From Candidatus Kerfeldbacteria bacterium (GTDB lineage Bacteria > Patescibacteriota > Patescibacteriia > PEXW01): a DNA stretch of 6,175 nucleotides. A program made the translations under genes and the position numbers. The notes beneath the pieces are model-generated. The model saw nothing but the letters and a program-made list of their open reading frames with translations, was not told where the DNA came from and did no database searches. The stretch covers positions 1 through 6,175 of the forward strand of contig CAIPSZ010000181.1 in the NCBI GenBank assembly GCA_903867845.1, in the 5' to 3' direction. This document shows, one piece after another, positions 1 to 4,999 of this stretch; within the stretch, counting starts at the first letter, position 1; each line of letters begins with the position of its first letter.

Positions 1-776
1 TCGCTTCCTTTGACTTTGGCATTTCCGCCGGAGGCGGATCCCGCTTCGCGGGGCACCTTACTCACGATGATCAAGCCTTTGCCAATCCGGTTTGCGGCTT
101 CCAGGGATTCGCTCAAGCGCTGCTTGTCCAAATCTGGCCCGAGCGTCAGCCGGTCAATGACCACTTCAATGGAGTGCTTCTTCTGCTTCTCCAGTTCCAA
201 GCGCTCGGCTTCATCCAGCGGGGTGATGATGCCATCCAGGCGCACGCGGACGTACCCGGCTTTGCGCACTTCGGCGAACACGTGCTTGTGCTCCCCTTTC
301 ATGTCCCGCACCTTGGGCGCGAGGACGAGGATGGCGGTATTGGCGGGCCAGGTCAGGATCTGCCGGCGAATTTGCTCCGTGGTCTGGCGCTGGACTTCGC
401 GGCCGCACACCGGGCAGTGCGGGATGCCGGTGCGCGCGTAGAGCAAGCGTAGGTAGTCGTACACCTCCGTGACCGTTCCGACTGTAGAACGTGGGTTGTG
501 GCTGACCGACTTCTGGTCAATGGCAATGGCTGGGGACAACCCATCAATCTGGTCTACATCGGGCTTGTCCATGAGGCCCAAAAACTGTCGCGCGTAGGCG
601 GACAGGGATTCTACGTACCGGCGCTGGCCTTCGGCGTAGATCGTATCAAAGGCAAGGCTGGATTTTCCCGATCCTGATAAGCCCGTAAATACCACAAAGG
701 CATTCCGCGGGATATCCAGGGAAACGTTCTTGAGGTTGTGCACCCGTGCCCCGCGAATTTTGATGACGTCTGCCAT
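1..776 (-). CDS. uvrA: UvrA, excinuclease ABC subunit A (N-terminal 258 residues; 3' end outside window)
   Basis: This is the damage-recognition ATPase of nucleotide excision repair; dimeric UvrA scans DNA in the cytoplasm and loads UvrB at lesions. Translation from the ATG at 776 is UvrA-like throughout: the IRGARVHNLKN start, Walker A GLSGSGKS (residues 32-39), AEGQRRYVESLSAYARQFL (48-66), the Q-loop region with Q88 in IDQKSVSHNPRSTVGT, a CPVCG pair (121-125), and KGEHKHVF (160-167) leading toward the UvrB-binding region. Full-length UvrA is about 930-1000 aa, so roughly three quarters is missing to the left. The ATG is chosen because the conserved core starts within five residues. A GGAGG lies about 14 nt upstream, which is long; an in-frame GTG at 797 is possible but has no SD. 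Residues 242-252 (PREAGSASGGN) are encoded by two small palindromes and look like an insert just before the expected zinc-binding segment. Identity is certain. Confidence 0.97.
   Translation of the reverse strand, partial: MADVIKIRGARVHNLKNVSLDIPRNAFVVFTGLSGSGKSSLAFDTIYAEGQRRYVESLSAYARQFLGLMDKPDVDQIDGLSPAIAIDQKSVSHNPRSTVGTVTEVYDYLRLLYARTGIPHCPVCGREVQRQTTEQIRRQILTWPANTAILVLAPKVRDMKGEHKHVFAEVRKAGYVRVRLDGIITPLDEAERLELEKQKKHSIEVVIDRLTLGPDLDKQRLSESLEAANRIGKGLIIVSKVPREAGSASGGNAKVKGS
24..52. repeat. Two adjacent perfect hairpin palindromes inside uvrA
   Basis: The first is tccgcc-gga-ggcgga (24-38). The second is cccgc-ttc-gcggg (40-52), one base further on. Both have perfect stems and three-base loops and lie within the uvrA reading frame, encoding a Gly/Ser/Ala-rich stretch at about residues 242-252. 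E. coli UvrA as I recall it has a short loop here. Small palindromic units of this kind are typical of REP-like dispersed repeats; that reading is inferred, because only one copy is visible. Confidence 0.6.
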
Positions 777-870
777 TGTGGTGGGTTTACCCTCCACAAT
801 CTCGAGCGAGTCACGCTTAAGCGGGACGAGTCGAGAGGTGAAGGTAGAAATCAGCCAACAGAGTGCGAGG

Positions 871-899
871 AGTGTATCACCTGTGTCAAGGATGGTCAA
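871..899 (-). promoter_or_regulatory. Sigma70-like promoter for uvrA
   Basis: On the minus strand, TTGACC (899-894), a 17-base spacer and TACACT (876-871) form a plausible -35/-10 pair. A second TTGACA lies at 889-884. Transcription would begin near 864, giving a leader of about 88 nt before the uvrA ATG. I see no clear LexA (SOS) box near it. Prediction from sequence only. Confidence 0.5.
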
Positions 900-937
900 G
901 AGCTAGCGCTTTGAGCGGAATTTCCCCTCCTTTCTTC

Positions 938-1025
938 TGTCATCCTGAGGACCCCGAGTATGTCGAGGGGGACGAAGGATCTCCCAGCATTCGCTGGGGG
1001 ATTCTTCGCTACGCTCAGAATGACA
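938..1025. repeat. 88-bp MITE/REP-like inverted repeat between uvrA and the upstream gene
   Basis: The terminal inverted repeats are tgtcatcctgag (938-949) and ctcagaatgaca (1014-1025), which pair at 11 of 12 positions. Inside are a second arm pair (gaaggat at 974-980 against attcttc at 1001-1007, one mismatch) and a perfect hairpin cccagc-attc-gctggg (983-998). The whole element could fold into one long imperfect stem. The TGTCATCCTGAG...CTCAGAATGACA type is a known dispersed non-coding repeat that I recall from many bacterial genomes. It carries no gene; the plus-strand reading frame across it is repeat-derived. It lies upstream of the uvrA promoter and downstream of the 1111-1698 gene. Confidence 0.8.
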
Positions 1026-1067
1026 AAAGAATAAGACTAGTCCTTTCTCGCTCTTTAACCAAATTCA

Positions 1068-1093
1068 AAACCCCTGTGCTTCCACAAGGGTTT
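1068..1093 (-). terminator. Weak terminator-like hairpin after the 1111-1698 gene
   Basis: The hairpin pairs aaaccc with gggttt and tgtg with caca, around one mismatch and a four-base loop, beginning 17 nt past the TAA of the minus-strand gene. It is followed on that strand by a T-rich but interrupted run. Position and shape fit a terminator, though the U-tract is poor. Confidence 0.4.
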
Positions 1094-1110
1094 CGGAAAA
1101 GAACAACTTC

Positions 1111-1698
1111 TTACTCTGTGATGCGAACACGAAGGAAGCGAGAGTTCCGATCCCACCAGTTGTCGAGTCTGCTCTTGTCGAGGTACCGTCCACAATTGTC
1201 GATGTAGACGCACGCGACAAAGCCATTGGCGACCTTACCGCACAAGGAAACAACAGGCGACTCACCAAACTGCTTTGTGCTGTCTGGTAAATTGTCTATG
1301 TACGTCTCTGCCTCGGACCGATCTGCTGGCCGAAAACCTGGAGCGCACTGCCAATCTTCCACCTCCCGTGTAGTAGGGTCGTGGTCAAAGCTCCCCACGT
1401 CGTACGCAACGTCGTGGATACCAAGCTGCACAAGGGGAAAGTCTGCAACTCGCACATCACCATCGACGACGAAATAATCCTGCGTTCGGATTTCCTCCCA
1501 TCGTGTGTCACCGTCGTTAACCGTCAGGTCTGTCGGCACGAAAAATGGGTTCAGCCTTTCAGCGAAAAGTTGTAAGTTCCGCTTTGTGAGCTTACCCTTT
1601 CGTACCTTAGCGATGATATCGCCAATCAACCCCAGGCAATCGTCCGCACCCAAGCTCTCGTCGCCCGGCACAGTTCCGACCATGTTCTTGTCTACCAT
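1111..1698 (-). CDS. Unclassified 195-aa protein, possibly CPR-type family
   Basis: I cannot assign a function. The start is the ATG at 1698, preceded at six bases by AAGGAG (1710-1705); an in-frame TTG at 1722 lies upstream of the SD and is rejected. The product is acidic, and I see no signal peptide or membrane segment. The N-terminal part (about residues 18-53) contains DDCLGLIGDIIAKVRKGKL and LFAERLNPF, a helical module that I associate with short uncharacterised proteins of candidate-phylum genomes. The middle is rich in Asp and aromatic residues. The C-terminus has CGKVANGFVACVYIDNCGRY, then DNWWDRNSRFLRVRITE, loosely like the end of formylglycine-generating-enzyme/lectin-like folds, though I would not assign that. 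It has its own promoter and leader and points the same way as uvrA. That it is a real gene is supported by the SD, promoter and lack of a better frame. Confidence 0.75.
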   Translation of the reverse strand: MVDKNMVGTVPGDESLGADDCLGLIGDIIAKVRKGKLTKRNLQLFAERLNPFFVPTDLTVNDGDTRWEEIRTQDYFVVDGDVRVADFPLVQLGIHDVAYDVGSFDHDPTTREVEDWQCAPGFRPADRSEAETYIDNLPDSTKQFGESPVVSLCGKVANGFVACVYIDNCGRYLDKSRLDNWWDRNSRFLRVRITE

Positions 1699-1704
1699 GA
1701 TCAG

Positions 1705-1710
1705 CTCCTT
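1705..1710 (-). promoter_or_regulatory. Shine-Dalgarno site fixing the start at 1698
   Basis: AAGGAG on the minus strand lies six bases before the ATG at 1698. It decides that start over the TTG at 1722, which would place the SD inside the coding region. Confidence 0.75.
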
Positions 1711-1725
1711 ATGTTTGTACAATTG

Positions 1726-1766
1726 TCCGAAACCGTCGGAACCACGGTGGTGAGTGTTTTACTCAC
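1726..1766 (-). promoter_or_regulatory. Structured 5' leader with three consecutive hairpins
   Basis: Between the predicted transcription start (about 1787) and the SD lie three perfect small stems back to back: gtgagt/actcac (1750-1766, five-base loop), accac/gtggt (1741-1751, one-base centre, so a palindrome rather than a stable hairpin) and tccga/tcgga (1726-1740, five-base loop). The first two share two bases. They cover nearly all of the leader upstream of the SD. They could be regulatory RNA structure or protein-binding palindromes; I recognise no known riboswitch. Confidence 0.4.
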
Positions 1767-1793
1767 ATTTGGAAAGTCTTTTGTTGACTACCG

Positions 1794-1822
1794 ATAGTAG
1801 CACCAAACAAGCCATAAGTCAA
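1794..1822 (-). promoter_or_regulatory. Sigma70-like promoter of the 1111-1698 gene
   Basis: On the minus strand, TTGACT (1822-1817), a 17-base spacer and TACTAT (1799-1794). Transcription would begin near 1787, leaving a leader of about 90 nt that contains the hairpin cluster. Confidence 0.55.
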
Positions 1823-1833
1823 CCCTAGTCACC

Positions 1834-1890
1834 CCCTCTCCTGGTCTAGCGACCACCCTCCCCCACCTTGGGGGAGGGATGGGGAGAGGG
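1834..1890. repeat. GC-rich nested hairpin repeat immediately upstream of the uvrC -10
   Basis: The outer arms ccctctcc (1834-1841) and ggagaggg (1883-1890) are exact inverted repeats. Inside them is a perfect nine-base stem, ccctccccc (1856-1864) with gggggaggg (1870-1878), around a five-base loop. The CCCTCTCC...GGAGAGGG architecture is that of a REP/MITE-type dispersed element. The element ends one base before the TACGCTATACT promoter motif of uvrC, so it occupies the place where a -35 box would be. Confidence 0.7.
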
Positions 1891-1891
1891 C

Positions 1892-1902
1892 TACGCTATA
1901 CT
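1892..1902 (+). promoter_or_regulatory. uvrC -10 region (TACGCTATACT), leaderless start
   Basis: TATACT at 1897-1902 is followed by only six bases before the uvrC ATG at 1909, so transcription would start at or next to the A of the ATG. There is no SD. The spacing-appropriate -35 position (about 1874-1879) lies in the GC-rich repeat and does not resemble TTGACA. The same 11-mer forms the -10 of the regulator gene at 5014-5024. Confidence 0.6.
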
Positions 1903-1908
1903 TTCCCC

Positions 1909-3798
1909 ATGTCCCCCAACCTCCGCCGCCATCTGCAAACCCTTCCAGCCAAACCCGGTGTCTACACCTTTTTCGATGCAAAAGGTGACGTGCTGTACGT
2001 GGGCAAAGCCACCAGTTTGAAGTCGCGGGTGTCTTCCTATTTCACCAAGAGCAATGGCCTCTCCCCGGCGAAAAAAATCATGGTGAGCCGGATCGTACGG
2101 CTGGAAACCATTGTCACCAGCAGTGAACTGGAAGCTCTGATGCTGGAGACGACGCGGATAAAGAGCCTGCACCCGCCGTTTAACATCGTCATGCGGGATG
2201 ATAAGAACTTCCTGTATATAAAGGTGGCGCTCAAAGAGGACTATCCCAGTGTCACCACAGTACGCCGCCTGACGAAAGATGGCTCGCGCTACTTTGGGCC
2301 GTATGTCTCGGCTGGCGCTGTCTACTTCACGCTCAAGCTGCTCAAGAAAATTTTTCCGTACAAGAACTGCAGCAACCCGCCAGAGAAGCCCTGCTTCGAG
2401 TATCACCTCCACCGCTGCTTGGGCCACGGCACCGACGAAGCAAGCAAGGAACGCTACCGAAAAATTATCAATGACCTCATGCACTTCCTGCGTGGCGACA
2501 CCAAGGATGTGCGAAAGGAGCTGGAACGACAGATGAAGGCGGCGAGCGTGAAGCGTCAGTTCGAGAAAGCTGCCGTTGCGCGTGATCGGGTGTTTGCCAT
2601 TAACAAGCTCATGCAGCAGCAGAATGCCATTATGCCCGCGGCCGTCAACGTGGACTGCATTGGCTACGCCACGCTCGGCAGTCTCGCCGCCGTGAACCGC
2701 CTCGTCATTCGCAATGGCAAGATGCTGGACCGTCAGGTCTTCCTGCTGCAACACGTGCAGGATGAAGAACCCAAAGACGTGCTCGCCAGTTTCATGGAAC
2801 AGTTCTTCAGCCAGGTGACCGACCCGCCAGAAAAAATTGCTCTGCCATTCACCTTACAACTCTCCCCCGCTTTCCACACTGCGGTTGATGCAAGCACCTT
2901 TATCCCGCAACGTGGCCGACTGAAGAAACTCATGAAAGTAAGCGAGCTCAATGCCGCGGAATTCCTCCGCCAGCAAAAAGCCAGCTTTGAAAAAGACGAC
3001 GTACGTTTGCTCAAGGGCTTGCGCGAGCTCGCTACAGCTTTGGATTTAGAAAATCCACCGAAGCGCATTGAAGCGTTTGACGTGGCCAACGTCCAAGGCG
3101 AGCACGCCTCGGGCAGCATGGTGACCTTCGTGCATGGCCGACCCGAGAAGAAGTGGTACCGCCGGTTCACCATCAAGACGGTGCAAGGGTCCAATGACCC
3201 GGCCATGATGGCCGAAATGCTGACGCGCCGCTACGCCCACGTTCCCTCTGTCATTGCGAGCTCCGAGCGCAACGAGGGGCGTGGCAATCCTGCGGAAATA
3301 GCGAAGAGCATGATTGCTTCGTCGTCCCGCACCGGCGGGACTCCTCGCAAAGACGCGTGGCCACTCCCCGACCTTATCATCCTGGACGGTGGCGCCGGAC
3401 AACTCGGCGTTGTCACGCGAGCGCTGGGGAAAATAGAAATTCCCATCGTCGCTTTAGCCAAAGCCGGCCATGCCCATGAACCGCAGCAGGGCGACCGCGA
3501 GCGGATCTTTCTTTTGAATCAGCCACCGAAGAAGTTACCCAACCCGTCGGACGGCTTATTCCTGATCGAACGCATCCGCGACGAAGCCCACCGCTTCACC
3601 ATTGCTGGCTACCGCGGCAAGCACCGCAAAGCCAGCATCGGTTCTGCCTTAGACACAATCCCCGGTGTTGGCCCGACCATGAAGAAAAAGCTACTAAAAG
3701 CGTTTGGATCAGTCGCGAAGATTCGTCAGGCGACGGAAACGGACATTGCCAAAGTCGTTGGGCAAGCACTAAGCAAAAAAATTCAAGAAAGCCTGTAG
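1909..3798 (+). CDS. uvrC: UvrC, excinuclease ABC subunit C (629 aa)
   Basis: This dual-incision nuclease of nucleotide excision repair is recruited by UvrB at a lesion and cuts 3' then 5' of it. The N-terminal GIY-YIG domain spans about residues 11-95: GVY (17-19), YVG (30-32), R40, the metal-binding glutamate in LETTRIK (E80) and N92 in PPFN. A cysteine-containing linker follows (C154, C162, C170), then a UVR helical-hairpin motif for UvrB at about 201-236. The RNase H-like nuclease has FDVANVQG (D391), ILDGG (D493) and RDEAHRF (H561), matching the Asp/Asp/His catalytic set. A C-terminal HhH region has IPGVGP, with a degenerate second hairpin (VVGQALS). E. coli UvrC is 610 aa. ATG 1909 is preferred over in-frame ATG 1879, which lies in a repeat. 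Odd points: residues 447-482 are encoded by a repeat element, and a fourth Fe-S cysteine is missing. The catalytic residues are intact, so activity is likely. Confidence 0.97.
   Translation: MSPNLRRHLQTLPAKPGVYTFFDAKGDVLYVGKATSLKSRVSSYFTKSNGLSPAKKIMVSRIVRLETIVTSSELEALMLETTRIKSLHPPFNIVMRDDKNFLYIKVALKEDYPSVTTVRRLTKDGSRYFGPYVSAGAVYFTLKLLKKIFPYKNCSNPPEKPCFEYHLHRCLGHGTDEASKERYRKIINDLMHFLRGDTKDVRKELERQMKAASVKRQFEKAAVARDRVFAINKLMQQQNAIMPAAVNVDCIGYATLGSLAAVNRLVIRNGKMLDRQVFLLQHVQDEEPKDVLASFMEQFFSQVTDPPEKIALPFTLQLSPAFHTAVDASTFIPQRGRLKKLMKVSELNAAEFLRQQKASFEKDDVRLLKGLRELATALDLENPPKRIEAFDVANVQGEHASGSMVTFVHGRPEKKWYRRFTIKTVQGSNDPAMMAEMLTRRYAHVPSVIASSERNEGRGNPAEIAKSMIASSSRTGGTPRKDAWPLPDLIILDGGAGQLGVVTRALGKIEIPIVALAKAGHAHEPQQGDRERIFLLNQPPKKLPNPSDGLFLIERIRDEAHRFTIAGYRGKHRKASIGSALDTIPGVGPTMKKKLLKAFGSVAKIRQATETDIAKVVGQALSKKIQESL
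3249..3355. repeat. 107-bp MITE-like inverted repeat embedded in frame in uvrC
   Basis: The ends are tgtcattgcgag (3249-3260) and ctcgcaaagacg (3344-3355), inverted repeats matching at 10 of 12 positions. Inside are ggcaatc/gattgct arms and a perfect seven-base hairpin, gtcccgc-accg-gcgggac (3324-3341). The TGTCATTGCGAG...GAAGCAATC pattern is a widespread dispersed repeat type that I recognise. It encodes about residues 447-482 of UvrC, low-complexity Ser/Arg/Gly-rich sequence between TRRY and PDLIILDGG, where other UvrC proteins are short. No frame disruption results. Confidence 0.8.
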
Positions 3799-3814
3799 CG
3801 CAATCGTTTAACAA

Positions 3815-3841
3815 AAAAGGGACAGCAGAGCAATCCCTTTT
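3815..3841. terminator. Bidirectional intrinsic terminator between convergent units
   Basis: The stem aaaaggga (3815-3822) with tccctttt (3834-3841) has an 11-base loop, flanked by an A-run on the left. On the minus strand it reads as a stem ending in six T residues, five bases past the TAA of the small membrane ORF. On the plus strand it lies 16 bases past the uvrC stop with a shorter T-run. It would serve both sides, better for the minus strand. Confidence 0.7.
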
Positions 3842-3846
3842 GTAAG

Positions 3847-4074
3847 TTACGATTTGTTTTGTGCATCCCCAAAAAGTTTTTTTCGAAGGAATATGTTCCC
3901 TCCTAAGAAACCAACTCCAATGATGATCATGGCTCAACCGAAAAATAACGAAAATGTATCGGGTAAAAGAGCAACGAATACTGCACCCACCAGGATCATA
4001 AATGTTGGGACGAACCAAAGTGCGAATCTGACTTCGCTATCAAGAACCTTCGATTCAAATCACATCGATCGCAC
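3847..4074 (-). pseudogene. Small two-TM membrane protein ORF interrupted by two in-frame TGA codons
   Basis: Read from a GTG at 4074, the frame gives a coherent 75-codon product with two TGA codons (4062-4060 and 3936-3934). Between and after them are two hydrophobic segments, LWFVPTFMILVGAVFVALL and, right after the second TGA, AMIIIGVGFLGGNIFL, followed by a basic tail RKKLFGDAQNKS and TAA. Both TGA codons fall where tryptophan would fit. A very strong SD (AAGGAGGT, 4090-4083) precedes it and a terminator follows, so the transcription unit looks intact. The ATG at 4076, best placed for the SD, instead opens a different frame of only 26 codons with a CDRC motif. Options: a decayed gene (two TGG to TGA changes, or a frameshift plus one nonsense), readthrough, or sequencing error. 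No function recognised. A genome-wide UGA reassignment is unlikely, because the 5033-5791 gene ends with TGA. Confidence 0.5.
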
Positions 4075-4082
4075 ATGACTAT

Positions 4083-4090
4083 ACCTCCTT
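4083..4090 (-). promoter_or_regulatory. Strong Shine-Dalgarno site of the small membrane ORF
   Basis: AAGGAGGT on the minus strand is a full-length match to the anti-SD. It lies six bases before the ATG at 4076 and eight before the GTG at 4074. It is the strongest SD in the window, yet neither start gives an uninterrupted full-length product. Confidence 0.7.
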
Positions 4091-4106
4091 AAAAACACGT
4101 GGCTGT

Positions 4107-4862
4107 TTACCAGACTTCCAAATTTCGCGCATCCAGTCGGCAATATGGCAGAAGGCTATTACTCATGCTGCCAACAAGCCGATTCGCATCAGCAAGGTAC
4201 TGGTAATAACGCGCTCTGTCCCTTACCTCATACATATCCAGGTGCTGCGTTAAGTACATGTACGTGCTGTCCAAATGAGCGAATGCGGAATCTACTTTCC
4301 ATTTCACCTCCTGCTCTAACTTCTCTTGGCTACCGAAAAGTCTATAGAGTGCCATGGTGCTGTCACCAATTTTGCAATTAATGACCATGGCAGGATAGTC
4401 CTTCACCGCCCGTTCAAAGGCAAAATCTTGAAAATGAATGACCGAGTATTTGCTCACTGGCACGTAGTACCTTCCTGATGAAGCTACAAATGCTTGCTTG
4501 GGGTTGTCACGCGGGACAACAACGCAAGGGTGTGACGGCCAGAAGAACAGCATGTGCATGATGATGAAAGCGGGCGCAACAACGAGTACGACCCACCCAA
4601 CTCGCCGACTGGATAGCGTCCAACGTAAACTCGACTCATACGGACGCTCGCCTTGAACAGCTTCAGTCATAAGTCGAACGGCATCCATAGTAAGACCCAG
4701 GGTAATGAAAGCAGCGATCAAACAGCCAAGATTAAAGATTGCCATTTGATCTGCCCTCATAGTGCCAATCAAAAGCAGTAAAATAACCACTACCAAACTT
4801 ACTGCCTTCCAACGGAGAATCCTTCGCGAATGCAACGCCGCTTTGACTTCTTGCGAATCCAT
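4107..4862 (-). CDS. Unclassified membrane protein, three TM segments plus an extracytoplasmic domain (251 aa)
   Basis: I do not recognise a family. A short basic N-terminus is followed by TM1 (about residues 20-36), TM2 (about 42-60), an Arg-rich cytoplasmic loop (63-87) and TM3 (about 90-108). The positive-inside rule then places the roughly 140-residue C-terminal part outside the membrane. That part begins with a Cys/Pro-rich stretch, then YYVPVSKYSVIHFQDF, then a probable helical region with FGSQEKLEQEVKWKVDSAF and tyrosine-rich segments. A faint SPFH/band-7-like pattern (beta segment, then LYRLFGSQEKLE) is visible, but I would not assign it. The ATG at 4862 follows GAGG at four bases. 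The gene has its own promoter (4936-4908) and is followed after 30 bases by the small membrane ORF, likely co-transcribed. It diverges from the TrmB-like regulator, a plausible controller. Confidence 0.8.
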   Translation of the reverse strand: MDSQEVKAALHSRRILRWKAVSLVVVILLLLIGTMRADQMAIFNLGCLIAAFITLGLTMDAVRLMTEAVQGERPYESSLRWTLSSRRVGWVVLVVAPAFIIMHMLFFWPSHPCVVVPRDNPKQAFVASSGRYYVPVSKYSVIHFQDFAFERAVKDYPAMVINCKIGDSTMALYRLFGSQEKLEQEVKWKVDSAFAHLDSTYMYLTQHLDMYEVRDRARYYQYLADANRLVGSMSNSLLPYCRLDARNLEVW

Positions 4863-4907
4863 ATTTCCTCACTTTTTAAGTTACTTTATTGTTCTGTTTA
4901 ACGAGCA

Positions 4908-4936
4908 ACTATAGATAAGTTGACAATATTGTTCAA
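4908..4936 (-). promoter_or_regulatory. Sigma70-like promoter of the membrane-protein unit
   Basis: On the minus strand, TTGAAC (4936-4931), a 17-base spacer and TATAGT (4913-4908). Transcription would begin near 4901, giving a leader of about 40 nt before the ATG at 4862. A perfect palindrome overlaps the -35 box. Confidence 0.65.
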
Positions 4937-4946
4937 TGTACATTGA
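4933..4946. promoter_or_regulatory. Candidate operator palindrome 1 (tcaatgtacattga)
   Basis: A perfect 14-bp palindrome overlaps the -35 of the leftward promoter. Its half-site TCAAT/ATTGA recurs in the palindrome at the rightward promoter, with a spacer one base shorter. A ten-base palindrome (acaatattgt, 4923-4932) is adjacent. A binding site for the divergent TrmB-like regulator is a reasonable inference. Confidence 0.45.
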
Positions 4947-4986
4947 TCGAAGACTCAATATTCTAGTATTAATAATGACTTTTTTA

Positions 4987-4999
4987 TCAATAATATTGA
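4987..4999. promoter_or_regulatory. Candidate operator palindrome 2 (tcaata-a-tattga)
   Basis: A perfect 13-bp odd-centred palindrome overlaps four bases of the -35 (TTGACA) of the rightward promoter. It shares TCAAT/ATTGA half-sites with palindrome 1 (4933-4946). Occupation would block the regulator's own promoter, consistent with autoregulation. AT-richness here makes chance palindromes more likely. Confidence 0.4.

Noticed and set aside
776..900. LexA/SOS box upstream of uvrA
   Set aside because: I looked for CTG-N10-CAG and GAAC-N4-GTTC type palindromes near the promoter and found none convincing.
863..1207. Plus-strand open frame of 114 codons
   Set aside because: It is made largely of the 938-1025 repeat plus sequence antisense to the 1111-1698 gene; low-complexity repeat-derived translation and no start signals.
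1879..1908. Upstream ATG start for uvrC at 1879
   Set aside because: It lies inside the palindromic repeat and upstream of the -10 box; conserved UvrC sequence fits a start at 1909.
1891..2754. Minus-strand open frame of 287 codons opposite uvrC
   Set aside because: It lies entirely antisense to strongly conserved UvrC coding sequence, has no SD or promoter, and its translation looks like no protein; an antisense shadow.
3596..4018. Minus-strand open frame of 140 codons across the uvrC 3' end
   Set aside because: It reads through the terminator and antisense to uvrC's conserved HhH region; the membrane-protein frame in the same stretch fits the SD and terminator far better.
3847..4074. Genome-wide UGA reassignment (as in Mycoplasma, or UGA=Gly in Gracilibacteria/SR1)
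   Set aside because: The TrmB-like gene stops at TGA (with another in-frame TGA two codons later) exactly where the next gene starts, the 5794 gene also ends with TGA, and the long conserved uvrA and uvrC frames contain no in-frame TGA.
3799..4106. tRNA or other structured RNA gene downstream of uvrC
   Set aside because: No cloverleaf or conserved T-arm pattern; the only strong structure is the terminator stem.
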